From assembly GCF_000090795.2 (NCBI RefSeq), contig NW_003546410.1, positions 105,066-137,026 of the forward strand: a stretch of 31,961 nt of DNA. Reading direction: 5' to 3'. The DNA is from Amphimedon queenslandica (taxonomy: Eukaryota; Porifera; Demospongiae; Haplosclerida; Niphatidae). Both the position numbers and the translations under genes were made by a program. Shown piece by piece: positions 22,595 through 31,961 of this stretch; the first letter of the stretch is position 1; the number at the start of each line of letters is the position of its first letter. Below the pieces are notes generated by a model. It was not told where the DNA came from and searched no databases. It worked only from the letters and a program-made list of their open reading frames with translations.

Positions 22595-23352
22595 TGCTTG
22601 TGTTTTTTCTTTCTACGTTTTTCTTTTCTCCTTTCTCCCTGTTCAGTTTTGTGTTTCTCCCCCTCTTTTCATTCCTTTTTCTCTCTCCATAGCATTTATG
22701 GTTGTAATATATATAATTCTAATTTTGGCTCTGTCTGAGCTTTGTTGGATGAAATCAATGTTTTACTTCTTATTGCTTTCTATTATTTAGTCTTTTTTTT
22801 ATTATTTTTAACCTGATTTCACTGCAAGCAATAAACTTTGAAATTATGATGTATTTTACTTATGATCATTATCATTATTATTGTTATTAATGCTGTTTAT
22901 ATCAACTTTGCCAATGATGAATGATAAAGGCCATTATTATTATCCTTCTATAGTGCAAAGTAGAGCAAAGCTCTGACATACATGTACATTCCTATTACGC
23001 GTCATTCTGCTGCACATAATTTTTTGGACTTTGTGCTTTTCATAAAAGTTTTGAAAATATGCTATTGTGGTAACTGAAACTATTGGAATCTAACAGTTCC
23101 AGGAATATAAAATAATGTATCTCATACTCACAAGGAAGTGACGTTTGAGGAGGAAATTAAACTTGCATGTGCGTTGGTGATCATATGTTTTCTCTACCAG
23201 AATATAATTAGGAGCACACTCCTTTTCATTCAAAGCATTTACTACTACTAGATCTACTACTGCTGCTACTACAGCCTCGCTGCCTGCACTGCCATATAGA
23301 AACCACTGCCTGTTCCTTCTCCTCCCTTCCTTCCCTTTCTCTCTACTTGGCA
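22595..23352. other. PTPN9 to RASGRF spacer
   Basis: 758 bp that must contain the PTPN9 3' end and the RASGRF promoter and leader. The stretch 23290-23345 is CT-rich and probably transcribed leader. I see no TATA box that I would trust. Confidence 0.55.
22830..22835 (+). terminator. Polyadenylation signal of PTPN9
   Basis: AATAAA 236 bp after the stop codon, after a CT-rich then T-rich 3' untranslated stretch. It is the only canonical hexamer I noted between the stop and the next gene. Confidence 0.6.
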
Positions 23353-26300
23353 ATGCCTACTATTTTGAATGGTGGAATGGCCGCGTCTCTCCGACTCGAG
23401 GACTCGCAACTGGCAGAGCTAAGCGCTCAGGCCAAGAAAGCTCCCAACTTTCAAGGCTACCTCTCCAAACTCGACACAGGGGGAAAGAGCAGCAAGAAAG
23501 CCGCGGCAAGCAAGAAATGGTGTCTCCTACACCGTAACTTTCTCTTTTATTATGACATTGAGACCTCTTCCCGTCCAACTGGTGTCCTCCTTGTCGAGAG
23601 CTGTACAGTTGGGTCAGTTGCTGTTGTCGACACTCTCCTGCCTGACTGCTTCCCGCAAGACAGAGAGGTAACAGATCAGAGAGTGCATATGTATTGTACG
23701 TGTACAATTACATTGATTTTACAGCATTAATTTTTCAGTCTGCTGAGCCAGCCTGCCTCTTTGTTTCTTTGATCCATGCATGCATGCATGTATGCATAAG
23801 ACTGTAATGGTACAGCCATTCCTCACATTAACCTTTAGTCTCTGGAATTGGCCCGTATCTCCTATAATAGTGCCAACTTATAGTATTAGTCGATTTTTAT
23901 TATCAAGAGTATATACTCTTGTTATTATGCATTGATGTTAGCGTCGTATTGTTTATTTATTCCTGTTTTTATTCAGGGAGGGTTTTTTATAAGCACAGAC
24001 TCACTGAAGCAGCATATATTCATAGCTGAGAGTCGATCAGAGAGAGACAAATGGATAACAGCTATTAGACGATCAAGGTCAGTCCAGCTAATCATATACA
24101 TACTATAGCATTAATACATACACTGTAATCGTAATGAGCAGTGACACTGACACTGGACTATAAAGTTATTGAGTGATGATTTATCAGTTGTGTTTGTGTT
24201 CATTGATTGATATTTAATGTGAAAGTGTGTGTGTACTTGTTACTTGGCAACTCTCTACTTGATGTCATGCATGTATTCTGTTAGGTTTCATTCAGATAAC
24301 ACACTAGGATGTCTTGAAGACACTCACTCACACACACACACACACACACTTAATGAGTATCACATGAGAGGTTTATTGGGCTTTCAGTATCATAAGTTCA
24401 AGCTTCAAAATTTAATCAGTTGCTTGTAGACTCCAGTCTAGCACAAGCAACTTGTAACCAGTACATTGTGTACATGTAATAAGTGTTAATGTTTTCTTTA
24501 AATGGATCCTTTCATTTCAATAGAGCCTGTTATTGTTTGTTGCCTTGCGCTCCACTTACAAAAGAGAAGGATGATAAACAGTGCCTTTGTCATTCGCTTT
24601 TGTGCTTCATGTAATCGTGTTACTAGAATTTCGTTATGGATTTTTCTTATAATTTTTAATCATGTTATAATTGTAGCAATAGTCCCTTCATTTTACTTTT
24701 AGCGTTAATAATTATCTTCAAAGATACTCTTATAATACCATTGTCAATTATAATGTATTTTTTCTATTGATTAGTATGTTTAAGGTCCAGCAGGAGCTTG
24801 GTGAGTTACAGCAGAAGTACGATCTACTCCGTTCGCAATTCACATCTACTTCTCGTGAGCTACAGTTTCTGAAAAGGCAGCATTTTGAATCTCAGGAAAA
24901 TATAGCTCATCTCAGAGCCTCTGTGAGTACATGTATATCTATTATTACAACAAATGATTTACATGTAGCTGATATTTTGTATGATTAATAAAGTTTAGAG
25001 TGAGAAAAAGGGAGAGAGAAAACATTAATTATAAATATGAGTCTGAGAGAAACATAGTTAAGGTAGCATTGAGTTAATTGTAATTGCATTTCAGCTACTG
25101 ATAATTAAGAAATAAAGACTTCCATTTGTCTGTCCTAAAAGTGTTGACACTCATCATGACCATGCAAATATCCCTTCATTAAGATACACATGCATTTACC
25201 AAGAAATGAGATAAAATTGACTAACTCATATGCATACAGGAAAGTTCTAGTACAAACAATAATTGGAGACAGTAGTAGAGAGAAACCCACATGATAAGTA
25301 TAGACATGTACATGTATGCATAGTTAATTTATGTTTATAATGTATCAGTCTTCCTGTTCACTTTCGGGAAAAGTTATATGAATAGAACAACTTTCAAAGT
25401 GTATTTGTTATTTCCCTACCAAATGCTGCGTAATGGGAATGCATGTGTGCATGCGACTTATTTCTGAGTGTGTGTCTGTGATGTGTGTGCTTGTTTGTGT
25501 TGCTTGATTTGCTTCCTCTTGGCAGTTTATGTGTTTGTCTAATATGTATGCATAAACACTTTGAACTCTGTCTCTCTCTCTCTCTCTTAATCTCAGTTCC
25601 TTTTCTTATTTCCACTTCAATTTTTTCATTCTATGACATTTTCATCCTTCCTTATTGTCTCTCTTTTTCTCTCTCTCTCTCTCCCTCCCTTTCTCCCTCC
25701 TTCTTTCTCTCTCTCTCTCACTCCCCCCCCTTCTCTCTCTCTCAGTTGATTGTTCCTAGGCGCAGTGTCAGCATAAGTTCTTCTCCTAGAACACCAACAC
25801 CAGAACTTAACTCTTCAGATCAAGAGGAAGAGAGTGCAAGGATTGTAAGTAGATCTCACTCAACCCCTTTCTTAATTCTCTATCACTTTCTCTCATTTCT
25901 CCCACCCTTTTTTTTCTCTTCCTTCCTTGTTTATTAAAACTATTTCCTTTTCTATTAGCTACAGTCTCACATACGTGGGTGGCTCATTCGCCGTCGTTGG
26001 AAACAAGTGGTTCATGCCTACACAAACTCGTCTCATGCTGAACTGATGAAGAAAAGAAATCAAGTGAGAATATAACAGAGAAAGAAGATGAAAGGGAATG
26101 AATTTATATTATACCCTCCTTAATTTTTTGTTGCCTCTACTACTCCTTTTTGTTTCTCCTAGTTGATATGGAAGCTGGTTGAGTCAGAGCAGAATTACGT
26201 GAAGCAGTTGGTGATTTTGACTAGTGAGTTTCAGAACCAGTTCAACATTGCAGCAGCATCAAACAAGCCACCTTTAACAATGGACCAATCAGTTAACATA

Positions 26301-29300
26301 TTTAGAAACTGGTAAATACAAGAAGAGAAAATACATGTACATGTACATGTGAAAATAAAAGTAGATAAATAGAGAGAGTATCAAAAATACATGTGTACAT
26401 GTACCATTTAAAAATCATTTCATTTTTTAATTTTTAATTTATTCTTTTTATCCAAATTAGTAATGAACTGCTCTTGTTCCATCAGTTGTTTTTGAGAGGA
26501 CTCAGTAATCAAGTGGATAAATGGCCAGTGGTGATATTAGGTAAATTTATTCATAACAATAGGCTTGTTTATGATAATATGCTATTGTGGTACATGCATT
26601 GATAATTATGATTTGTTGATGTGATTAACTGATAAAGAAAAGAAATCGAGTAAAACTATAATAGAGAAAGAAGAAAAAGGAGAAAGAATTTATATTATAA
26701 ATCCACAATTACAATTGAACATAACGTCCATATATAGCATTCCTATACATATCACTTGTTTTATCTTTGCTTACCTATAGCATTATATATGTTATTGCAC
26801 CTTGGTAGCGAGCTTGCTGTTCCCTTTAATCTCTTACGTGTTGCTTGTCATTCTCTTTATCAGTGATTTGATAGTTGTCATTATCGTCATTATTGTTGTT
26901 GTTCTTAGAATTTTTGATCATATTGAAGTATAATGTTCACTCCACTATCTGTTGACAAATCTAACAATACAAACTATTAATATTTAGACATTATGTGACC
27001 GGACCATTGTGCATATTATTTAATTATATTTCTGTTTATCTCTTCCTCCCCTCTCTCTCTCTCTATACATGTATACTTATGTGTGTACAACTTTTGTTTG
27101 AGTTTTTTCTTAATTTCCTCTTTCCCATGAACTAGTGGGGAAGTTTTTTATTTATGCAGTGTAGAGTAGTGTGAACTCTGTGTATTTGTTTGTATTGTAC
27201 TCGAATGTGTGTTTGTGACCTTGTGTATGATTTGCTATTTTAGTAGTGAACTATTTCGCTTAAATCACTTGCTAAATATAATATTAAGCATTTTTGGACT
27301 ATGAGAATTGAATTTGATGATTTATTTGTATTTTTAATCTCATGTCATCACTTCCTTATATTCCTTTCATCTCTCATTGATTAATAATTCTTTCCTAATC
27401 TCTTTTGTCTCTCCTTTGTCTCTACCTCCACCCTCTCCTCCTTTATCCTCCCTCCCTCTCTCCCTTCCTCTCTCCCTCTTTCTCCCTCTCCCTCTTTCTC
27501 CCTCTCCCTCCCTCCTCCCCTCTCTCTTCCTCTCTCCTCTCTCTCCCCCTCTTCCTCCCTCCCTCTCTCCCTTAGGCGATGTTTTAAAGTTATTCTTCCC
27601 AATGCTGTCTATTTATCATCAATACATTGGCAATCACACTCACGCTTTTGAAGTATAGCCATACCAACCAACCCATCCTCCCTATATTTGGTTACATGTA
27701 CCCTAGGTTCTGTTTGATCTTAAGTTTCAACCAAAATTCAAAGAGTTCTTGGAAAAGATTGAGTCAAGGCACACGTGCGATGGTCACAGGTTTGAAGAGC
27801 TACTGGTCTCTCCATTGAAAAGAGTATGTCACATTATATTATGATATTATACATATTGTACAAGTAACTGATGTTCATGTATTATAGTATTGTTTCCATA
27901 TCAATAGGAAATATGTACATATACGTGTAGTAGTAGACTCTACATTTTTCATACAACCTTCTCTTGATTACAATAATAGCAATGATAATAAAATAATAGG
28001 CCTTTGATTGACTTTTGTAAAGTACATTGTACATACATACTGTAATAAAGAGTGATATGATAGACTCAGGAAGTGGGTTCTTCAAAGGCTGGATATTATA
28101 CATGGAACCATGTATAATATTTATGTTCAAAGGCTAGGGAAGTAGAAGTACAAACATAGGGAGGATCATGCATGTATGTATACACATGTTCATGTAAACA
28201 TGAGCTTAAGGTATGCCCACATTGAAATCACGCAAACACATCAACTATTGTTTACTCACGAATTGAAAGAAAGCATGTGTCAGTGTAGTAGCCAGTATAT
28301 ATCATGAGCTTAAAGAATTTTAACAGTTTGTGACATCTACTAGCACTGAGTAATGAGGCATCCAATAATGGAATTTTACGCTAAAAGCACTTACTACTAA
28401 TTGACTATATTATGCATATATTGCTAGGGACGTGACTTCGATGAGGAATGCAGAAATTTAAGCGTAGAGGGAGAGAGAGAAAAAGAGAGAGTATAAGATT
28501 TAGAAAAGAGCTAGGAGAGATAGAGAAGAAAAAGGATTTATTTAAATGAGTGGGGAATGATCAAGATAGAGGGAGTGAGGGACTAAAAAGAAATAGAGAG
28601 AAAGAGAAAGATAAATTTAGAAACAAGTCATTTAAGGCAGAGAAAGTAGTGCTAGTGAGAAAGAGAGAGAGGGAAGTTGTTTACAAGTGAAACTGTCACT
28701 TGTTGTTTTTTAAAGCATACACATACATGTAGATTGTTTACTTTAATCTGTTTGTCTATGCCTTGCTTCCTTAACTATCACATTATGAACAACATATGGA
28801 CCAATTAATTCACCATTAACATTATTATTATGCTTAACATTACACACTCTCTCCATATCCTGCGTAGTACTTGTATGCTAACATTCACTAGCTGTAATTG
28901 TTAATTGGATTATGTGCCCACACACACAATAATTAGGCACTGTTTAGAATGCTTGGGGATTTTAATGGATACCGCTTTGTGTTATTAGTAACAATACCCA
29001 TCATGTACTCTTGGTATTAATACATGTACATATGTAATATATGTATTTACATATACATGTACATTAGTGATATAATTATTTTTATGGTGTTTCTATTAGA
29101 TAACTTGTTATATTCAAGATATCCAAGAGCTAAAGTCCCACACTCCAATAGAACATGTTGATTATGCAGCACTGTCTGAAATGGGGACTGAATTGGAATT
29201 GATACACAAAGTATGTGACGATTAATGCACATTATCCCTCTATAAAAATAGCATATAGCAAAGTAGTGACACATTAATATTTAATAATACACATTACAGT

Positions 29301-31961
29301 CTCTAGTGTGGCCTCATTTAATCATTCATTTATATGTACATGTACACATGTACATGCATATTAACTCTTTTTTTCTTTCTGGTCCCTCTATATTGCAGGG
29401 TGTGACAGATGAGGTGTCCTATTCTGAAAATATTCGTAACGTCCTTAAAATAGAGTCCAAGATAGAAGGAGGTTGCCCTGTTTTGTTAGACAAGGAGCAG
29501 GCATTAGTTAGAAAGGGTAAGCACGTACATTAATTGCTAAGTTATTTTTCATCTCTTCTTAAAGGTATTCTCTGTATCTGGAGACAGGATGATAAACTGC
29601 TCACTTTCTCCAGAAAGACAAGAAGGAGGCAGAACTATTGCTTCCTATTTTCAAAGCATTTCCTAGTGACACAGAGAGTGGAGAAGAAAGGAGAAGAGGG
29701 ATACCGTCTGTTGAAAGAGAACGGGTTGCTCTCACTCGCTAAATGTAGGATACATGAACATGCACTCCCTGAGTATCCAGGTAACGTAATACATGTACAT
29801 GTACAGTATTTACCTTAAGGAGAAAGTTATTAGTGTGTACTTATTGTAGCGATTTTCATGATACTGACATTTGGCTGGTATTTTATTTAGCATTTTCATC
29901 ATTTAATAGTAATCACTATCAATAATTTAATTAGAAATTAATGTTAGTGTGGACTTAAGTTAGTGACGGTTTAAATTGCTAAAATTCACTAAATTAAATG
30001 CCCACAAGCGTTTGTCTCCTTAAGATATTATTGAATTTATGTATTGCTGGTTATGTACATTATACTCATCCCTATTTTACTCTTATCTCTCTCTTCTTTG
30101 TTTTTTTATTTTTATTTTTAGAGTTACGTTTTCTCAGTTTTGGTCTTGAGATTGATGATGGTTCACAGAGTCAGTCCAAGCAGAAGTTGATATTTATTGC
30201 AATGTCAGTGGCAGAGAAGGCACAGTGGATAGCTGATATTGCTCAGGTATATAAACTTTTGTATGTTTAAAATACACTGTACCTTTAAAGAGTACTTACT
30301 AAGTAATTGCAATTTTCCATGAAGTTTATTAAAAGCAACACTTATTGATACTTATTGTTCTCCTACAGTGTATTGAAAATGAGAAACAGAATAAAATACT
30401 TCAAAGCCAAAGGTGAGTGATAATTAGTGATACTCGCTAAAGTGATAACTAGTGATTGTTAGTTCTAATGATAATTATTTATTCTATTTTATTTTCTCTA
30501 GTCAAGGGGAACCTGTTGAGCTCAATTCAAAGTTTATGCGATACAGCACATTTAGAAGCGGGAAAGAACAACTGGTAAGAAAATTAATTTGAGTTGAATT
30601 ACTTTTTATTTTAATATTTTTACAACCTTTACCCCAAGATCTTTCCTACATGTATGATTGTTTTTACACACGTGATGTACATGTGTATATGTATTTATAT
30701 CTAAAGTGTATGTCACACTTATAGATGTACATAATTATTGTTTTTGAGAAATAACAATTAAGATGCCTTAGCAATCAACCATCCCACTACTCTAGAAGCA
30801 TTTAGTTCAAACTTCCTACATAGCGTGAGGGCATCAAGATGTATCAAAATTGTATTAAAAATTGGGAGAGCCTTTAAAAAACCATGGGTTATTATAACCC
30901 ATGATTTTTTCAGAATTTGGCTTATTTTAAAAAGTGGTTGTAAATCAAAAAATTTAAGTTGGAATTAGCTCAAACTTTCTACATAGCGTAAAGGCATCAA
31001 TATGTATCAAAAAATGTAATAAAATTGGAGGTGATTTTGGAGCCATTTTTGAGAAACTATGGGCTATACATGTAGTACAGAGTATTTTTTTAATTTTTGC
31101 TAATTTTAAAAAGTGGTTGTAACTCTATAAATTTAAGCTGGAATCAGCTCAAACTTTACATAGCATAAGGATATCAAAACACACTCCAAAAACTTCTCCA
31201 GTCTATTCCAAATGCATTATAAAGTAGAACCAAGCTACATGTACATGTATGAATGCAAATAGTAAAAAAAATCTTAGGATATTTTTACACTATAAATGAT
31301 TGCTTTCTTTATTCAGGTCAGTTGTGGTAATTTGGATAGTTTGCTTCTCCGATTGACTAAAGTCAGCTATTTTGGTTTGGATTTCCTCAATACATTTCTC
31401 ACTACATTCCCTCTATTCACAACTCCACAGAATGTATTAGACTATCTTATTAAAGTAAGAATAACCTACACATTACAGTGAGTTATATCCTACTGATGAC
31501 GCACATCAAAGGTACCGCGTGCACTATAACTCAGCAAGACCCCAGCAGTGATCTAAGCCACCCACAACAATGCTTTAACCCACCCACAATGATGTTATAA
31601 CCCACCCACAATTTAATCAAATATTTTTGCTATTATTTTGAAACAAAAAACAATTATTCTTGATGGTCTGGTGTAGGATTATATGCACCTTGATACACAT
31701 TAATTGTGCACCCATTGAGAGATGCTGATCCAAAAGAGAAAGTAGGTACAACAGACCTAGATGAGCATTCCAGGTTTAATACCTGAGAGCTAGTGGTAAC
31801 AGAAGTGTGTTCCTTCACACTTTGTGGAACTACACGTAGAGCTTTGCATGCTTCTTCTCTCTGCCTTTCTGATATGTGCTCATACTTTCTTAAACCATCC
31901 AGTGAAGTGTGACCTGTTCGCTCTTTATTCTCTTTCATATAGCGATATAATCCACACAACA
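23353..31961 (+). CDS. RASGRF: RASGRF1/2-like guanine-nucleotide exchange factor, 3'-truncated by the window edge
   Basis: Calcium/calmodulin-responsive exchange factor for Ras and Rac GTPases in vertebrates. Exons: 23353-23667, 23977-24077, 24775-24922, 25746-25844, 25959-26063, 26163-26311, 26461-26540, 27576-27652, 27707-27823, 29100-29210, 29399-29516, 29565-29780, 30122-30246, 30369-30412, 30502-30574, 31317-31454. Phases agree, giving 672 aa so far. Domains in order: PH1 (about 28-138; GYLSKLD, KWCLLHRNFLFYY, DKWITAI), coiled coil (140-188), IQ motif (222-232, LQSHIRGWLIR), DH (257-440; ESEQNYVKQL, FEELLVSPLKR), PH2 (about 465-588; QNYCFLFSKHFLVTQR), then the REM/RasGEF-N start (about 627-672; LDFLNTFLTTFPLFTT). 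This order is specific to RASGRF. The RasGEF catalytic domain must lie to the right. A second ATG at 23383 has the better context, but the first is in frame and kept. One sponge gene probably represents both vertebrate paralogues. Confidence 0.95.
24328..24350. repeat. CA microsatellite
   Basis: An (AC)n run inside RASGRF intron 2 (24078-24774). The rest of that intron shows nothing recognisable. Confidence 0.8.
24923..25567. other. RASGRF intron 3, upstream part
   Basis: AT-rich with GAGAGA patches near 25006-25022, a TACATG tract near 25306-25318, and TGTGTG-rich sequence around 25440-25500. No exon seen. Confidence 0.6.
25568..25745 (+). repeat. CT tracts ending at the RASGRF exon 4 acceptor
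   Basis: Two CT blocks (25568-25588 and 25656-25745) with a T-rich link, ending CTCTCTCAG at the splice site. Confidence 0.8.
26541..27366. other. RASGRF intron 7, upstream part
   Basis: 826 bp of plain AT-rich sequence with TGT-rich patches. Part of it (26629-26697: GATAAAGAAAAGAAATC, then AGAGAAAGAAG and ATTTATATTATA) echoes 26045-26115, just at and after exon 5, so it looks like a local duplication. Confidence 0.55.
27367..27575 (+). repeat. 200-bp CT/CCCTC tract ending at the RASGRF exon 8 acceptor
   Basis: The longest pyrimidine tract in the window, with CTCCCTCT and TTTCTCCC units, ending CTCTCCCTTAG. On the opposite strand it reads as a purine-rich open frame that has no coding features. 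Confidence 0.85.
27824..29099. other. RASGRF intron 9 with a purine-rich block
   Basis: Includes an almost pyrimidine-poor stretch at about 28462-28675 (GAGAGAGAGAAAAAG-type repeats), the mirror of the CT tracts but not at a splice site. An inverted pair (CATGGAACCATG) is at about 28100-28111. No exon or recognised element otherwise. Confidence 0.55.
29813..30025. mobile_element. 213-bp TA-flanked element with CTTAAGGAGA ends
   Basis: Left end CCTTAAGGAGAAAG and reverse complement of the right end TCTTAAGGAGACAA, each flanked by TA (29811-29812 and 30026-30027). The interior matches 11825-12006 phrase by phrase. It lies in RASGRF intron 12, starting 32 bp after the donor. Confidence 0.7.
30575..31316. 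repeat. RASGRF intron 15: three degenerate copies of the dispersed AT-rich repeat
   Basis: The phrase GGAATCAGCTCAAACTTTCT (with variants) followed by ACATAGCGTAAGGGCATCAA recurs at about 30804, 30961 and 31140, spacing about 160-180 bp. The same phrases occur in EFL1 intron 12, about 28 kb away. A TACATG tract is at 31233-31249. Confidence 0.75.
31554..31618. repeat. 22-bp tandem repeat, about three copies
   Basis: Units of AACCCACCCACAATGATGTT with changes, starting near 31554, 31575 and 31597. They lie between the last visible RASGRF exon and the recombinase reading frame, and may belong to the untranslated end of that element. Confidence 0.75.
31654..31961 (-). CDS. Crypton-like tyrosine recombinase, C-terminal fragment (5' end beyond the window)
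   Basis: The reading frame is open from the right edge to a TAA at 31656-31654, about 102 codons. It contains RTGHTSLDGLRKYE. The spacing GH-x8-Y equals that of the final tyrosine-recombinase motif (LGHS...Y), so the last Tyr is the likely nucleophile and the Arg/His two of the catalytic residues. Similar RTGH...Y motifs are typical of Crypton/DUF3504 domain proteins (family knowledge). After it comes a tail with LNGCTINVYQG. It is antisense to RASGRF and lies in its intron after exon 16. The earlier catalytic Arg is outside the window, so I cannot say whether the whole element is intact. A DIRS/Ngaro-type recombinase is the alternative. Confidence 0.72.
   Translation of the reverse strand, partial: LCGLYRYMKENKERTGHTSLDGLRKYEHISERQREEACKALRVVPQSVKEHTSVTTSSQVLNLECSSRSVVPTFSFGSASLNGCTINVYQGAYNPTPDHQE

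Noticed and set aside
23347-23352. Earlier RASGRF start
   Set aside because: The codon at 23347 is TTG. The first real ATG in the frame is at 23353.
27381-27602. Minus-strand open frame rich in Arg, Glu and Gly
   Set aside because: It is the complement of the CT tract before RASGRF exon 8; a repeat artefact.
31455-31481. Continuation of the RASGRF frame past 31454
   Set aside because: A GTAAG donor follows LIK at 31454, and the family continues differently, so this is intron.

Overview
This is animal nuclear DNA: intron-dense, AT-rich and full of low-complexity repeats. It carries three protein-coding genes that I could assemble exon by exon with consistent splice phases. The compact introns, the mobile-element mix and above all the dozens of palindromic TACATGTACATGTA tracts suggest a demosponge, possibly Amphimedon queenslandica. 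The species is an inference.

Layout. Positions 1-8328, minus strand: EFL1, the ribosome-maturation GTPase (14 exons seen, C-terminus beyond the left edge). Positions 8329-8978: a 650-bp head-to-head promoter region with two CACGTG boxes and two TATA-like boxes. Positions 8979-22594, plus strand: a complete PTPN9/MEG2-type tyrosine phosphatase (13 exons, 1056 aa) made of an N-terminal CRAL-TRIO/SEC14 domain, a very long disordered linker and a C-terminal PTP domain. Positions 23353 to the right edge, plus strand: a RASGRF1/2-type exchange factor (16 exons seen, 672 aa: PH, coiled coil, IQ, DH, PH, start of the REM domain), whose catalytic RasGEF domain lies beyond the window. Positions 31654-31961, minus strand, in the last visible RASGRF intron: the C-terminal end of a Crypton-like tyrosine recombinase.

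Introns and spacers hold several families of short inverted-repeat elements (MITE-like), one apparently nested inside another, a dispersed AT-rich repeat family, and long CT tracts that run straight into 3' splice sites. I saw no tRNA, rRNA or CRISPR array.

The three genes do not form one pathway: EFL1 acts in 60S ribosome maturation, PTPN9 in phosphoinositide and vesicle-linked tyrosine dephosphorylation, and RASGRF in calcium-linked Ras/Rac activation. The most interesting point is that their human orthologues all map to chromosome 15q24-q25, so the window looks like a preserved piece of ancestral animal gene linkage. The second is the roughly 530-residue linker of the sponge PTPN9, with proline runs and paired YEN motifs that the human protein, as I recall it, lacks.
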